This document shows positions 52,501 to 64,000 of a stretch of DNA of 64,000 nt, piece by piece (position 1 is the stretch's first letter; each line of letters begins with the position of its first letter). A program made the position numbers and the translations under genes. Source of the stretch: Sanguinoderma infundibulare (lineage: Eukaryota; Basidiomycota; Agaricomycetes; Polyporales; Polyporaceae); NCBI GenBank assembly GCA_032821775.1, contig JAVLRN010000005.1, positions 682,001-746,000 on the forward strand, read 5' to 3'. The notes beneath the pieces were generated by a model that was not told the origin of the DNA, searched no databases, and saw only the letters and a list, made by a program, of their open reading frames with translations.

Positions 52501-52953
52501 ACGTTCTTGCCGCTCCTTGCCCTTGGCAGTCTTGGGCGGAGGCGGGGATGTTGTTCTGCGCTGAGCTGCAGGTGTGGCCGGGCTAGATGCCTCAATCATG
52601 AAGTCCGCGGGGACCTCGCCGTCAGAGGACTCGTCGCCATCCTTGGGATCGGCGCGGCGTATGTTTGGACGGAGGATATTCATCTCGGAGGCGTCTCCAC
52701 TCCAGGCGGCCTTGCGCTTGCCATGCGACCTTGTGGTGGGGCGAGAGCGCGAAGGACTACGGGGAGGGTCGCCGGCCTCGAGGTCATGGTCCTCTTCGTC
52801 TTCTTCCTCAACGACGGACTGGTTTGCCTGCATGTAACCTTGATATGTGCGGCCCATTGGGTTGAGCATGTTGAGGAATGGGCGAGAACTGCTCGCTCCA
52901 GGGAAGATGGACTGGGAGCCGGACATGGAGCGTGAGTTGGAATTGCTAGCCAT
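49588..52953 (-). CDS. ATG9: autophagy lipid scramblase ATG9
   Basis: Multispanning scramblase of ATG9 vesicles that seeds and expands the phagophore with ATG2. Exons: 52953-52199, 52142-52035, 51901-51368, 51310-51211, 51159-50981, 50910-50427, 50349-49588, giving 973 aa. The N-terminal 225 residues are disordered and acidic/Pro-rich. The conserved core begins [32 protein letters not shown], then membrane segments ([86 protein letters not shown]) and the re-entrant region [20 protein letters not shown]. Also seen: [31 protein letters not shown] [32 protein letters not shown]. The C-terminal tail of about 230 residues is Gly/Ser/Gln-rich. The plus-strand His-rich frame over the last exon is only an antisense shadow. 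Confidence 0.95.
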
Positions 52954-53444
52954 GGAGCATCGGACAGGCTGGGGAGACGGAGGACGAGAGGCGGGCGGCC
53001 TGGGACACAGTGGCTGGAGCTTGCGCGTCGAACAAAGCTTCGTTTGGACGACCGCGACAACTTCCGACCCAGCGGACGCGACCTGGCCAAAAGGCGCTCG
53101 CTCCCCGCAGCCGCCCATGCACACACGAGAACGGGCCGAGGACGGATGAGGTCACTGTGGCTGCGAGTTTGATGGACAGCATCGTCCGACCAAAGGACTC
53201 CATTGTGGGTTTTCCATCGCTGTTTTGTGTTTAACGTTTACGGCCAGTGTTGGCCAAGACCCTATGAGAGGATAACGTCGATGATGAGCTGGGGCTGGAG
53301 AGCGGGAGTCCCATCTGTCCAAATGGGCGCCTGCGGAGAGCAGTGCTTGATGAGGATGGGCGCCTAGCATGCGCCGAGGAAGGAATCCGGTGCGCGGCGG
53401 AGAGCTTTCTCCCAACGTCCACCATCTATCCTATTCCCGACTCA
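52954..53444. promoter_or_regulatory. divergent promoter, ATG9 and arrestin-domain genes
   Basis: 491 bp between opposed start codons. On the plus strand a C/T-rich tract (ATCTATCCTATTCCCGACTC) lies directly before the arrestin ATG. Assignment is by position. Confidence 0.5.
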
Positions 53445-56400
53445 ATGTCCCAGCCTAAGTTGTACGTCCCCCACATCCCTCCTCTGTCCCGTCTCCCGTG
53501 CTCATGACCATCCCAGAACGCTACGTCCTCCTCCTAATGTTGACTTTGTCCAAGGTGAGCCCGTCTCTTCCGACTCGGACAGGAGTGACCTCGCCTCCTT
53601 CGCGCCTACTCACACATGCTTTCATTCAGGCTACCCAGGAATCCCCCCTGGCGGCCCCGACCGTCCTCAGGCTGCGGTGAAAGGCGTACGTTATTCTCAT
53701 TCTCATTCCACAAGCATCTACCCCGCATATACCCACCTCCCATCCCTTCCAGGCCATTGAGGTTCGGGTAGGACAGCAAGGTGTCAAGGCCAAGTGGGTC
53801 CGTATCGAGCTTAGGAAGATTGAGACCCTTCCTGGCGGCGGTGTCGCCAACACCTTCTTCGATTTCGTCGGTCAGAGCCCCATCAACCTCTGGCAGTCTC
53901 CAAACGACGAGTACAGCACCCTCCACACCGTCAGTCCTTCTCCTCTGTTCCTACCCGTCCCGTCCTCTCAACAGTACCCCGAAAACAGAACGATTTCCCA
54001 TTCTTCATTCGTATTCCCGAGTCTATACCCCCCACGATAGCACTCGAGAAAGGCGGTGAGTTCTCCATCCGTTCATTGTTATCAAACTCCTACCTACCGC
54101 TTGCAAATTTGGTGACCGACTGCCCCACTTCTCGCCTTTCCGTGCGCGCGCGTCGGGTGCACGTAACCTGCATGTTGCACACGTCGCCCACCCGCCGCTT
54201 GTGAGACAGTTGCTTTCAGGCACGACGTAAAGTTTAGATTGGACAGCACTTGGTTCCTGCCCTAGATCCACTCCGGCCCACGTCGGCGCATCGACCATTT
54301 ACACTACTTTCACTACTCTTGTGGCGGAATGAGCTCCGTTGCTGACTCACTTTCCCTCAGCCGGCATCAAGTATGAACTTATTGCTTCCGTTTGCGTGCA
54401 AGGCAAGAAGTTAGTTTTCACTTGCTGCATCCCACCCTTGTCACCCTGTCCCGCTGGCTGACGAACTGCACTCCCCAGGGGCTTCCTGAGGCGAGACAAG
54501 CCGACCGTCACCGCAACAGCGTCCGCAATTATCATCGACAAGCACGAGCTCCATTCTACTTGGCCTATCTACTCCCAACCGGAGACCCGTTCCCACTCTC
54601 AGGATGGCGTAACACTTATTATTGAACGCTCCCACACCTGTTATGGCCCCGGAGATCGCGTTGTGGTGATGGCGACGGTCAAATCGGACACGCTCCACAC
54701 CGTCATGCTCCGTGGCTTTGAGTTCATGCTCCGCGAGACGACTATCTTCCGTGCCGCCCCACATACCCAAGGCAAGAAGGGTAGCCCGCAGGTCAAGGTG
54801 TCGAGCATCGGTGAGCAGAAGGTACCTGTCAACGCCACGCTCTACGGAGGCACCCAGCACAAGGCCGAGTTGAGTATCACCGTGCCGCCACACCACACGT
54901 CGGCGACGATCAATGCTGCGCGCCACATTGATATCAACTACGTGCTCACCGTCAAGGCGTTGTTGAATACTGGCCAGCCCGTCATCATGGATCTGCCAAT
55001 TATGATCTCGAACTGGCCAAGGTCTGTCAATTATTTCTTGTTGGCGCATTCAACGAATCATTCTGACCAGCATTGTGCTTGCAGAGCCGTATCCGCTGAG
55101 GCCATGAGGTATGAATACATTTTGCCCATTTTCGGGATGTTTTCAATGCTCAATGCGTCCTCTACAGGCGGATTGGACATGCCTTCAATGTCTCACTCCC
55201 TGGCAATCCGAACGGGCAAGCTACGCAGCAGTTACCGGCCGCACTTATGGGCAGCCGGACCAGCATCACGCCTGCCGCCCCAATCGCCTCCCCCACAACG
55301 CCCTCGCACGCACATTCAAATTCAATCGAGCAGACGACATTTGCATCAGACTTACGTTCACCCACCAAGCCAGCTCGTGGACAGTTCAACACCGCTCCGT
55401 CAAGTTCCGACAAGGACAGCTACGGGTTTGGCAGCGCGAACGAGTTTGGGGAACGCAAGAAGACACTGGACAGTGGACCGACGTACGCGGCTCAGACGAT
55501 TGGTGCGACGAACTACGGTAGCGCTGCTTCGCGCGCACGTGCGGGCAGTAATGCGTCGAACGATGCATCCGCCCAGCCCCGCCCACGTTCGAGTGGCGGG
55601 CGCACCAACGCGACGCAACGTTTGACCGTCACGAACATGAGCGAGGACGAGGTGCGGGAGCATATGGAGGCAGAGGCCGAACGCGCGCGCAGGCAGCCTT
55701 CGACTATTCCCGAGAGCTCTGTGGCGCAGTCGTCGCAGCTTCCTCAGCTACAGAGGACGCCTACGCCCAAGGCTACGTCGTCCAAGAACTGGATGAGTGC
55801 TGAACGGGAGAAGGAGCTCCTCTATCAGCGTGCCGTGGATAATGTCAATCGCGTACAGGGACACGGGCTCCGTAAGTCCGGCTCCGTAAGTCCACCCTTC
55901 TATTTCTGCTTCTGGTCGTCTGCTAAGTTCTTCTTAGCAACATTCGCAGAATGGCCACAACGACGCAGCTTCCATCAAGAATGCCACACCTACGTCTGCG
56001 ACCAGTAAGCCGCAGAAGCGTTTTCCGACAGCAGAGGAGGAGAAAGCTCGTTTATTCGAGCAAGCTCAAGCCGCCGTGGTGCGCGCTCGTGGTCAAGAGG
56101 CATTCCAAGCGGCCGACGGGTCATCCACCCTCACCAACGGTCCGTCTGCATCTGGTTCTAGAAGCGCTGGTACCTCCGCGGGTGCAGCTCTCTACTCTGA
56201 GGCGATGTCTGCCATCAACCGTCCTCTCACTGCCGGCTCCACCCACTCCCAATCTGGGCCCGCCAGTTCACCATATCCTGTTGCGTCTCCGCAGCGCTCT
56301 GCCTCTCCTATTAGCGCGCACGAACACCCCTCGACATCTGGAAGCCTGCCCTCTGCGGCAGAAGAGAAGGCTATGATGGCCCGATACTACGAAGCGAAGA

Positions 56401-57644
56401 ACGCCGTTTGGCAGACCCAATCTTCCCACTACGGACGTGTGCCCGGTAACGCCGGGCCTGTCCCGTACGACGCTCTTTACCCTGGTCAGCAAGCAACCAG
56501 TCCCGCTCCTTCACATAATCAGTCTTACCCCGCTTCTCCCGCTTCCCCCGCTCCCGTTCATGCTCCTGCGTCGTCGCCTCCTGCTGACATGCCCCCGCCG
56601 TTCGCCGCGGGCTCATCGCAGCACCCGATACTTTCTGAGAAGGAGAGGCTCCGGAGGCACTACGAGGCTCAGGAAGCTGCCGCGGCTCAATCGCAACAGC
56701 AACAGCAGCCTTCTCCTCCGCATGCACAGGATTTCTATGCTTCCTCTCCTCCACCTGGTCCCTACCCGCAGCCATCAGCCTTCCCCGCTAATGTTCCTTA
56801 CGCCTCACCTCCGCCACCCTCTGGCAGCCCGCCGCCTTTCAGCTCAGCTCAGACACCGCTCTCTGCATTCGATGAGAAGGAGTTGCTCCGCCGGAAGTAT
56901 GAGCAGCAGGACGCGGCTGCGATGGGGCCCCCTGTTACAACGCCGACACCTCCCCCTCGGTCGTCGCAACTGGTTAACGGCTTGGGCGGCCGTGGACGCC
57001 CACCGCCCACTCCACCGATATCACCTCACGCGCCTGGAACCCCGGTCAACGCCCGTCCTCTGACTGCTGCTGAGGAGAAGGCTCGTCTGAAGGCTATGTA
57101 CGAGGCAGAAGAGCGCGGAGTGGCGACGCCGCGTCCGCCCGTCCTTGCTCACTCTCCCTACCCTTCGCCTCCGCCCTCGAATGGCAGCTACCACGAAGCC
57201 GCCGCCGTGGCACGGCGATCGACGCCCTCTCCTCAGTTCGCCAACGGCGTGATCCCGCCCCCGCCCCCACTAGCGCCGAAACCCCCGAAGGAGTACATCG
57301 AGGAGACGCAGCAGGAGGACCTTCGGACGGCGGCCAAGCTGCAGGCGTTTGACGCTGGCCAGTCGGACCCCGACCTCGCGCCGGAGGAGCAAGAGCAGGA
57401 GCTGGATTTGGAACCCGGCGACGTCGAGGAAATCGATGTGCGCGACAACACATTCGGGCCCGGCACGCTGTCCGCCATCGCGAACGGATCGCAGACGGCC
57501 GGCGGTTCGTCCGGCTTGTCGAGGATGGGCTCGTATGCGCTTTCTATTGGTGGGGGAGGCGGGCCGTCGAGACAGGGCTCGCTCGCTGCCGCTGGCGTGC
57601 GTCCGCCGCCGCCGCCTCTTCCCCCGAAGGTGCTTCTCGAGTGA
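53445..57644 (+). CDS. arrestin-domain trafficking adaptor with C-terminal repeats
   Basis: 1131-aa protein with an arrestin fold. Fungal arrestins of the ART/Rog3 group guide Rsp5-type ubiquitin ligases to plasma-membrane transporters; that role is inferred. Ten exons: 53445-53461, 53517-53554, 53630-53685, 53753-53929, 53989-54055, 54361-54409, 54479-55021, 55085-55108, 55168-55885, 55938-57644. Arrestin N part: KLTLRPPPNVDFVQGYPGIP, VRVGQQGVKAKWVRIELRKI, DFPFFIRIPESIPPTIALEK, AGIKYELIASV. Arrestin C part (about 200-320): TLIIERSHTCYGPGDRVVVM, SIGEQKVPVNATLYGG, AARHIDINYVLTVKA, LPIMISNWPR. After residue 330 the chain is disordered and contains six copies of a charged motif of the form EEKx(R/M)Lxx(x)YEAQ at about 536, 596, 705, 796, 875 and 942, separated by Pro/Ser-rich linkers. 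Exons of 17 and 24 nt occur, and intron 5 is long (305 bp). Confidence 0.88.
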
Positions 57645-58585
57645 TCGCTGCTCACGGTCAGCGCAAAACTCGACCTCGTCGGGATTTTCTCCCCGTAGTC
57701 GACCCGCGATCGTCGGGGCTCACCGAGCGTCTCGCGTCTTCAGCCCTTCTCTGTCAACTTCCGCGGACTGCATTATCTTAGCTCTTCACATAACGCTGCG
57801 CCGTGCTTGCGCGTAGCCTACCCACTATCGTTGATTACTCTGATCTCCGTCTCATTTCATCCCACCTCATCTCATCCTATATCTCATCGTGATCTACTCG
57901 GTACCGAGTCCAGCTTCCTCTTCATTTGCGCACCCAGTTATCCTCTCCACCCTATGTCGCGCTATCGCGTTCGTGCGTATTGTGCTCTAGTCGTTATTTG
58001 CTGCTGCACCAGATCCGACGCGGAACTATGTCGTCTGTGTACACGGTCATCTTTGTCCATTCAAGTATGAAGTGCTGTTGATATAGGATTACAGTATATA
58101 TCGCTACAAATACATCTCTAATCGTACCCTTCTTTTTCCGTCCTTGCACGCGCCCCCTTCCTCGTGTGTGAGTGAGAGGGGAAAAGGACATCCTGCCTGT
58201 CTGCCCGAAACAACACGGCGCGCAGTGCGATGGTAGGCATGTGTGGATACCGCCGGCCCCGATAGACTCAATCGAGAGATGATGGCATGAGTTGAGTGAG
58301 GAGAGAGAACCGGAATGGATCACAGAACGCAGGAGACGGACGGAGCTGGGATGGGGATGGGGAGGACAGGGCGAGTACAACAAGGGCAGTGAATGAGACG
58401 GAACGACGGCCAGGAACTCGACGGGGCCATAGATTACAAGACGCCTCCCCATGCATCCACAGAAAACACCGCACGGCGCGCTCTCTGCCCAGCCTCGACA
58501 CGCAAGTGCGCACGCCAAACCCCTACCTCTGCGCAGATGATAGCGCGCGCAGGGCGAGGGCGAAGACGAGTGCCCGTTGCGCTGC
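57645..58585. other. intergenic region between convergent genes
   Basis: 941 bp between the arrestin stop (+) and the heat-shock-factor stop (-). C/T-rich on the plus strand in its first third, consistent with a 3' UTR. Short frames only; no RNA gene recognised. Confidence 0.5.
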
Positions 58586-60896
58586 TCAGCGTTTGCGCTT
58601 CGCCTTCTTGCCCGTGCCGCCGCCGCCCTCGGGCGGGATGGCGAGCGAGAGCTCGGCGACGTCCGACTTGCGCTTCTGGTGGGTGGCCGCGGCGCCGTTG
58701 ATGGGGCTCACCTTGGGGCTGCGCGCGGCGGCGATGACGGGGGTCGTCTCGGCGCTCGCGGCCTCGTCGAGGAACGCGGTGAGCTGCTCGGTGCTCGCGT
58801 CCTCGATGCTCGTGCCGTCGATGCGCGTGTTGTGGTCGTAGTGGTCCGTGATGTCCGGGTAGCCGTCGAGCATGTGCGGGACGACGCCGGCGACGCCGTG
58901 CCCGTCGCCGATCTGGCTGAGGAGCGAGTCGAGGAGGTAGTCGGGCTGCGCGGCGTCTGGCGCATCGGCCAGGCCGTGCATCCCGTTTAGGCCGCTCGAG
59001 AAGGAGTCGGGCGGGAAACCGTTTACGTGGCCGTTCACCGAACCCGAGCCTCCTACACTACCGGTGTGATTGGGCGCGGTAGCCGACGTCGGTGATATGG
59101 GCTCTTCTGGGGGCGGCGGGGCAATGGACGTTGGGTCAATGCCGAGGTTCTGGATCAGGGAGTTGATCGATGACTGCAGCATGTCCATGTCGGCGTCGAT
59201 CTCGGCCGCGTCGCGGTAGCTCTTCTGCAACCGTTGCTGGTCGTCGAGCAGGAGCTGCAGCGGAGCACTGTCGTCATGGTGGACGGGAGCCAGAATGGAG
59301 GGGGAGACGGAAGTGGGGGCGGGGGGAATAGGGCCGTTGGGAGCATTGAACCAGCGCGTGTAGTCTTGCTGGTTGGGATCGTAAGCTTGGATCGCGGTCG
59401 CGCCCGGATGAGGAGAGACGTTGTCTTGGTTGAGAGAGGGGACGGCGGCGAACGCTTGCATGAGTCTTTGGAACTGACCGGGGGATGTCATCATGTGCTG
59501 GATGGCTGCCTGCAGCATCGCGTCCACGCCCTGCCCATTGGCCTGGGCATTATTTGCGGATTGCGCCTGTACAGGAGTGCCATTTGCGCTGCCGTTGGTA
59601 AGAAGCGGCGTAGAGGCTCCACTGCTCGTCCGCGATAGAATTTGCGCAGGGCGTATTGGCGGAGATTTTGACCTGTCGGCCGCGATATCCATCGCAGGCG
59701 AGAAGGCCTCCGCAGGTGTAGCAGACTCAACGATTGACAGGGAAGACACCGAGGTGCCGGGTGTTTCGATTGTGGCGTACCGATCTTAGGGTGGGGGGCT
59801 ATTACAGGGCTGTCCTAGGACGAGGAACGATGGGGTGCTGCTCACCTGAAGAAAACGTTTTTCGACCCTCTGCCTCGTGGTCCTCGACCTCCATGATGTC
59901 CACATGTTTCCCTTTCGTTGGACTCCGGCCATCCCCAATCATCAGCCTTTGCCGGATGCGCGGAGTGACCTGTGGCGGAGAATGCGAGTCATCGCTCGAG
60001 TGATTCGGGTTGTCAGTATGGCCAAAGACGCCGGCGAGGAACTTGAGGATACGGTTGATGGTGTCCTGGTGCTTTGCGTGGCGCTGACGGGCAGCGACGG
60101 CCTCCTTCCAGAGGGCATCGTTGGACTGCTTGAGGACGCTGAGGTCGGCAGAGATGGCCTGCTGGTGGCGCTTGATGGCGGAAACGCCGTTCACGATGGA
60201 GTTGATGTCCATGAGGTGGCCGGGGGAGACGTTGGCGAGCGGACTGGCGTTGTGTACGGCGGGATCGGCGATGTCCATGGCGGGGTCGTCTGGCTGGCCG
60301 TGGGTGGGCTGCTTCTTGCGCTGGATGAGGCAGAGGAGGTCGGGCTGGCCGCGGTGGAAGTTGGGGTGTTCGAAGTGCCATGGTTCGGTATCAGTGTCGC
60401 TCTTCAGGACGCCTTGCTGCAGATGAGGAATTTTGTGAAACCCGTACATGTTCAGCTGGCGCACAAAGGACGCGAACTTTTGGTGCTTGAACCAGCGTCC
60501 GAGCACCTCGCGCGCAAACTTTTCATGATTGAGAACTGTAGGACGCGTGGATGCATGAGGCCAGAGAGCGAAGAGGAAGATGAGTGGATAGATGGTGGGG
60601 AATGGGGTGGAAGATGAGCAAAGGAAGATGAGGGACGGGCAAACGAAGGACTGACCATAGAAAGAATCGCCGTTCTCAGACCACTTGATGAGCTCCTCAT
60701 TGGCGGCATCATTGACGATTCTGAGGAAAGCAACAGAATTTGAGCGGTGGGAAGGAAGGAGAAGAGCATGGAAGGCAACGGACTCGTATAGCTTCTGAAG
60801 AAATGGAGGGACGACCTGACGCGCGGCCCTGGACAGATGACTGGATTCGCCTCTTGGCGGGGGCCTTGCGAGAGCGACCTGCGTGTCCAGGGACAT
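58586..60896 (-). CDS. HSF1: heat shock transcription factor
   Basis: Trimeric activator of chaperone genes through GAA-type heat shock elements. Exons: 60896-60784, 60720-60656, 60535-59846, 59784-58586, giving 688 aa. The DNA-binding domain (about residues 28-130) appears after removing two introns: VVPPFLQKLYE, IVNDAANEELIKWSENGDSF, YVLNHEKFAREVLGRWFKHQ, KFASFVRQLNMYGFHKIPHL (recognition helix), EPWHFEHPNFHRGQPDLL. A heptad-repeat coiled coil for trimerisation follows (about 185-245: INSIVNGVSAIKRHQQAISA, LKQSNDALWKEAVAARQRHA, RILKFLAGVFG). The C-terminal half is Gln/Asn/Pro/Ser-rich and acidic in places (LLLDDQQRLQKSYRDAAEID), suiting a transactivation region, and ends in a basic stretch KKAKRKR. 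Domain order matches Hsf1 rather than Skn7 (no receiver domain). Confidence 0.94.
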
Positions 60897-61177
60897 TCCT
60901 CCGGGTTCTAGGATGGCGACGGTGGAATCGCCGTAAAATCTAGCAGCAGAAAGCAGAGAAATGAGATGCGTAGTCGGCAACCGAGGACGATGATGGAAAG
61001 TATGACGCAAAATAATCAACTCCCGCCTTGTCCGCACCCGCCTTCCTCGCTCCAGGCCACGCACAGCCACACACCCGCGCTTGCCCAAACATGCAAAAGT
61101 GTAACCACGCCGGCAAATCAACACCCCATCTAGCAATAGGATAGCATGTACAAAACAATACATGACCAGCCGACGAT

Positions 61178-63724
61178 CTACTCTGCTCCTTCTTCCTGTA
61201 AGCCGAAGATCTGCCACAACAGCCGTACCTGACCAAACGGTCGCTCGCTCCCGAGCAGCGTCGACGCGGCCTCGTATTTGTTCTCCGCCTTCTTCACCTC
61301 TTCGCACACCCGCTCGTACGTCTCCGCCAGCCGTCTCAGTGAGGCCTGGTGGACCCTCGAGTGCAAGCTCTGCACCGTAAGAAGCGACAATCGTGGGGAA
61401 TGCACGACCTCCAAGCCCGACAGCCACTCCGAAAATCGGTGCAGCGCTGCCTGCAGCGACGCGGGTTCGGCTGCCGGGACGTGTGATAGCGGCTCCTATG
61501 AAACTTTTGGTCAGGACGCAGTAGAGGACGTACAGGGGCTCTGGGAATGTCCCTACGCACATTGGGTCGCCGACCTTCGCACGCCGTGGCGACTTCTGCT
61601 AGCCCGCAATCCACAAGCACGTCCTTAAACTGCAAAGACTGGTCAGCACAGCGATCGCGAGGGTCGGATAGCGAAAACACTTACGTGCTCCTCAATCAAT
61701 TGCAGTACCTTAGCGTCCACCAGCCCCTGCACGACGCCACGCTTCTCAACGGTAAATGGAAACGGATCGAGGACAGACTGCAAGTACGTAATGGTGTTCA
61801 AAATGAACACAGCTTTGTCCCATCCTGGTCTTTGCCGTTTCTTATCATCGGCACCCGTCAGGCACATCTCCAGCGCCGGATCGACCATCTTGTCCAGAAT
61901 GTCCCGGAAGCCAGCTTGCAGCTCCTCGTCATTCTCGTCCCCGAGCAGCGACGAGTCGTATACCACCATCATCTCTCGGAGCACTTGGGCGTGGTCGAGG
62001 ATGACAAGTGGCGGCGAGACCCCAGTGTCGTCGAGGTCCTGACGCCACAACGTTAGCGACCATGCTGCGTGCATGCAAACGGACTTACCAGTGATACCCT
62101 CAATAGCCCCCTCCCTTGCATCTCGATTGCACCATAGAAGATGCCGTACGCCAAATCCGTCAGCTCCTCAAGCGTGTTCGACAGCAATGCCGCCTTTCCA
62201 ATCGTCCGCTGCATCGTCGACATGTAGAATCCGACCAGATTCGCAATCTTGTAGCTCGTGATGCTGCTCTCCTGCGATCGCACCGTCTGCTGCACCCGGA
62301 CCTTGAGCGGCCCACACAGCCCTTTCACCGCTCCGTCCATCATCTCGCCCATCCACGACTCTTCCTCGGACTCTGTGAATTCCCTTGGGGCTCCCACCAT
62401 TCTTCGGTCTCCACGGACCCCGAATAGGCTTTCGAGGAACTCGCGTTCGGCAGCGATCGCCTGATGGACCCATGCCAACATGTCGCCGACGTAGCGGAGG
62501 GGATCATGAGCGTGCAGCTCGATCGGACGGGGGAGGCCGCCAGGCCCACCACGGGTCAGGGCGTCCATGAAGGCGGAGAGGAGCGTGGCTTGACGCGTTT
62601 GTGAGAGGTACTGCAGCGCTTCCCTGAGGACTAGATCAGCGGTATCGTATGAACGAGACGCGACATGACATACTGCAAGAGCTCCGGTCGTTGCCTGAGC
62701 CGCCTCACCGCCTCCTTCATGCTCAGCGAGACGTCGAGGCTAGTTGCGTCCCGCCCCATCTGGCGGAACTCGGACGAGCAGTGCCGGAAGATCTTGTCGT
62801 ACGCCTGCTCGAGCTGCGTCGCAGTCGCGGAGAGGATGTCGATGCCCGCTTTCGTGTCACCCTCGTCCCCAGTCATGAGCACGCGGCAGTCGTCGCGGAT
62901 TTTGGTCGCTTTGTCCATGGCGGCGAAGAAGCGGGAGCCGACGGGGACTTCGCGGGAAGTGATCGCATCTTTCTCCTCTGTGGAGAGTGTGAAGCGGGAG
63001 AGGAAGAGGGTGATGATGGATTGGCGGACGGCGACGCCTTGCCTGTTAGACAGGCGGGCATATCTGAGTGAACATCGTTCAGTTGGGTACGAGCACGAAT
63101 ACCCACCTCTCTTCCAGGAGGGAGCCTGCGCGGTCCAGGAGGGACTTGCAAGCTTTGTTCGTCTCGTGCAGTTGTGTCTGTGCCTCGTCACATCGTACGC
63201 GCATCAGCCCTATATGCTCTTGCAGCGTATCCAGTTGCTACGCGCACATGACACCGACCCGATGAGCAAGCCGTGGACGAGCGATATTCAACACCAGCAC
63301 AACCGCACACCTTGTCCACCTCGCCAAACGCAGCCAAGAACTGTCGACTCGACTCCGCAAGCTTGCTCTCGACGTCCCTCCGGAGGTTCTTCCGCGCCCT
63401 CGCAGCGACGTCTCCCGGGATACCTTCCTCCACCACCGTCGCCGCCGCAACAAGCCCGTTCGCTTTTGGCCCCGCCAAGCCATCAGCATCCTCCTGCACA
63501 TCCCCATCCAACTCCCCATCGAACCTGACCTCCTTCCCCTTCCCACTCACCCCCAGTCGAGCCGAGGGCGCATAAAGTTCCGCAAGCGTATCTAGCGCCT
63601 CCCTTGTCGCATCGTCGTCAAAGTTCGCGCCGAGGACCTTGTACAGTCGTAGCGATATCGGGTTTTGCGGCGCCGGAGAGGCCAGGGAGGGTATACGAGA
63701 GGTCGAAGAGGAGATGGCGGTCAT
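61178..63724 (-). CDS. COG6: conserved oligomeric Golgi complex subunit 6
   Basis: Subunit of lobe B of the COG tether, which captures vesicles for intra-Golgi retrograde traffic. Exons: 63724-63311, 63237-63107, 63063-62674, 62623-62089, 62038-61685, 61629-61561, 61495-61178, giving 736 aa. Start ATG at 63724 (MTAISSSTSRI); the frame extends upstream, but only to a GTG. The signature NPISLRLYKVLGANFDD near residue 25 is typical of COG6. Further conserved parts: REALDTLAELY, HIGLMRVRCDEAQ, VAVRQSIITLFLSRF, GRDATSLDVSLSMKEAVRRL, GDMLAWVHQAIAAEREFLES, FILNTITYLQSVLDPFPF, and a coiled-coil-prone C terminus. At intron 3 the acceptor is the second AG (62624-62626), giving LLQEALQYLS. The apyrase at the other end of the window also acts in the Golgi, but the two are far apart. 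Confidence 0.93.
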
Positions 63725-63890
63725 TGCGTCTGGGTGCGGTAGCGCTGACCCCGCGCCGGCCCTCGGGCCACTCCGCCTCGGATGTGACGCGAGGGCGGAA
63801 TTCACGTTCGACGATCACTGCCAACGTTCCTTCCTTCCTTCCCTCCTCAGTCTCACCCGCTTTCCTACGCGGAGCTCGGTCTTATCTTGC

Positions 63891-63898
63891 ATATAAAA
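63891..63898 (+). promoter_or_regulatory. TATA box of the gene starting at 63956
   Basis: ATATAAAA, 58-65 bp upstream of a plus-strand ATG and followed by a C/T-rich tract (CCCATTCTCTCTTACTCTAC) as in many fungal promoters. The divergent COG6 start lies 230 bp away. Confidence 0.6.
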
Positions 63899-63955
63899 CC
63901 GAATCGCTCGTGCTGCTCCTCACCGCTGGTTCACCCATTCTCTCTTACTCTACTC

Positions 63956-64000
63956 ATGGCCCTCCGCGCGTCCCTACGTGTTCCCGCTCGCGCATGCCGC
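63956..64000 (+). CDS. start of a gene, probable mitochondrial presequence (3'-partial)
   Basis: ATG followed by 14 codons reaching the window edge: MALRASLRVPARACR. Arg-rich with Ala/Leu and no acidic residues, which fits a mitochondrial targeting sequence. It has a TATA box and a pyrimidine tract upstream. Identity of the protein cannot be told. Confidence 0.55.
   Translation, partial: MALRASLRVPARACR

Noticed and set aside
63725..63805. 27-residue N-terminal extension of COG6
   Set aside because: The frame is open but begins with GTG, not ATG. The first ATG is at 63724.

Overview
The window is nuclear DNA of a filamentous basidiomycete, most likely an Agaricomycete and possibly a polypore-type wood fungus. 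The evidence is intron-dense genes with short introns (about 45-300 bp, GT-AG with one GC-AG), fairly GC-rich coding sequence, a Tad-like fungal LINE, a fungal Zn2Cys6 factor and a small secreted Ser/Gly/Ala-rich protein. Exon models below were built by hand from splice sites, reading phase and family conservation. Every multi-exon model closes in frame. No tRNA, rRNA or CRISPR was found.

Layout. 1-8.7 kb: 3' part of a Golgi apyrase (YND1 type, +), then on the minus strand a 963-aa nuclear protein with two PWWP/Tudor-like modules and a small secreted, probably GPI-anchored protein. 8.96-17.26 kb: a complete non-LTR retrotransposon on the minus strand, with two intact ORFs overlapping as TAATG, a 23-nt A tail and a perfect 15-bp target-site duplication. 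18.1-21.9 kb: a 13-exon Zn2Cys6 transcription factor (-). 21.9-31.7 kb: a gene-poor stretch with marked pyrimidine skew in part.

31.7-64 kb is a compact block of housekeeping genes, mostly divergent or convergent pairs: CDC4-like F-box/WD40 (+), PPIL1 cyclophilin (-), D-aminoacyl-tRNA deacylase (+), phosphatidylglycerophosphate synthase PGS1 (-), LSM14/Scd6 (+), dephospho-CoA kinase (-), an EH-domain protein (-), IML2/TTC39 (+), ATG9 (-), an arrestin-domain protein (+), heat shock factor (-), COG6 (-), and the first codons of a gene for a probably mitochondrial protein (+).

The genes do not form one pathway. They cover protein turnover (CDC4, ATG9, arrestin), mRNA control (LSM14, PPIL1), translation quality (DTD), lipid and cofactor synthesis (PGS1, DPCK), Golgi traffic (COG6, apyrase) and stress transcription (HSF). 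The observations most worth a second look are the apparently young LINE with its array of C-x2-C-x3-H-x4-H motifs, two introns of the LSM14 gene that share a homologous insert of about 90 bp, very small internal exons (7-24 nt) in several genes, and a six-fold degenerate repeat in the arrestin protein tail.
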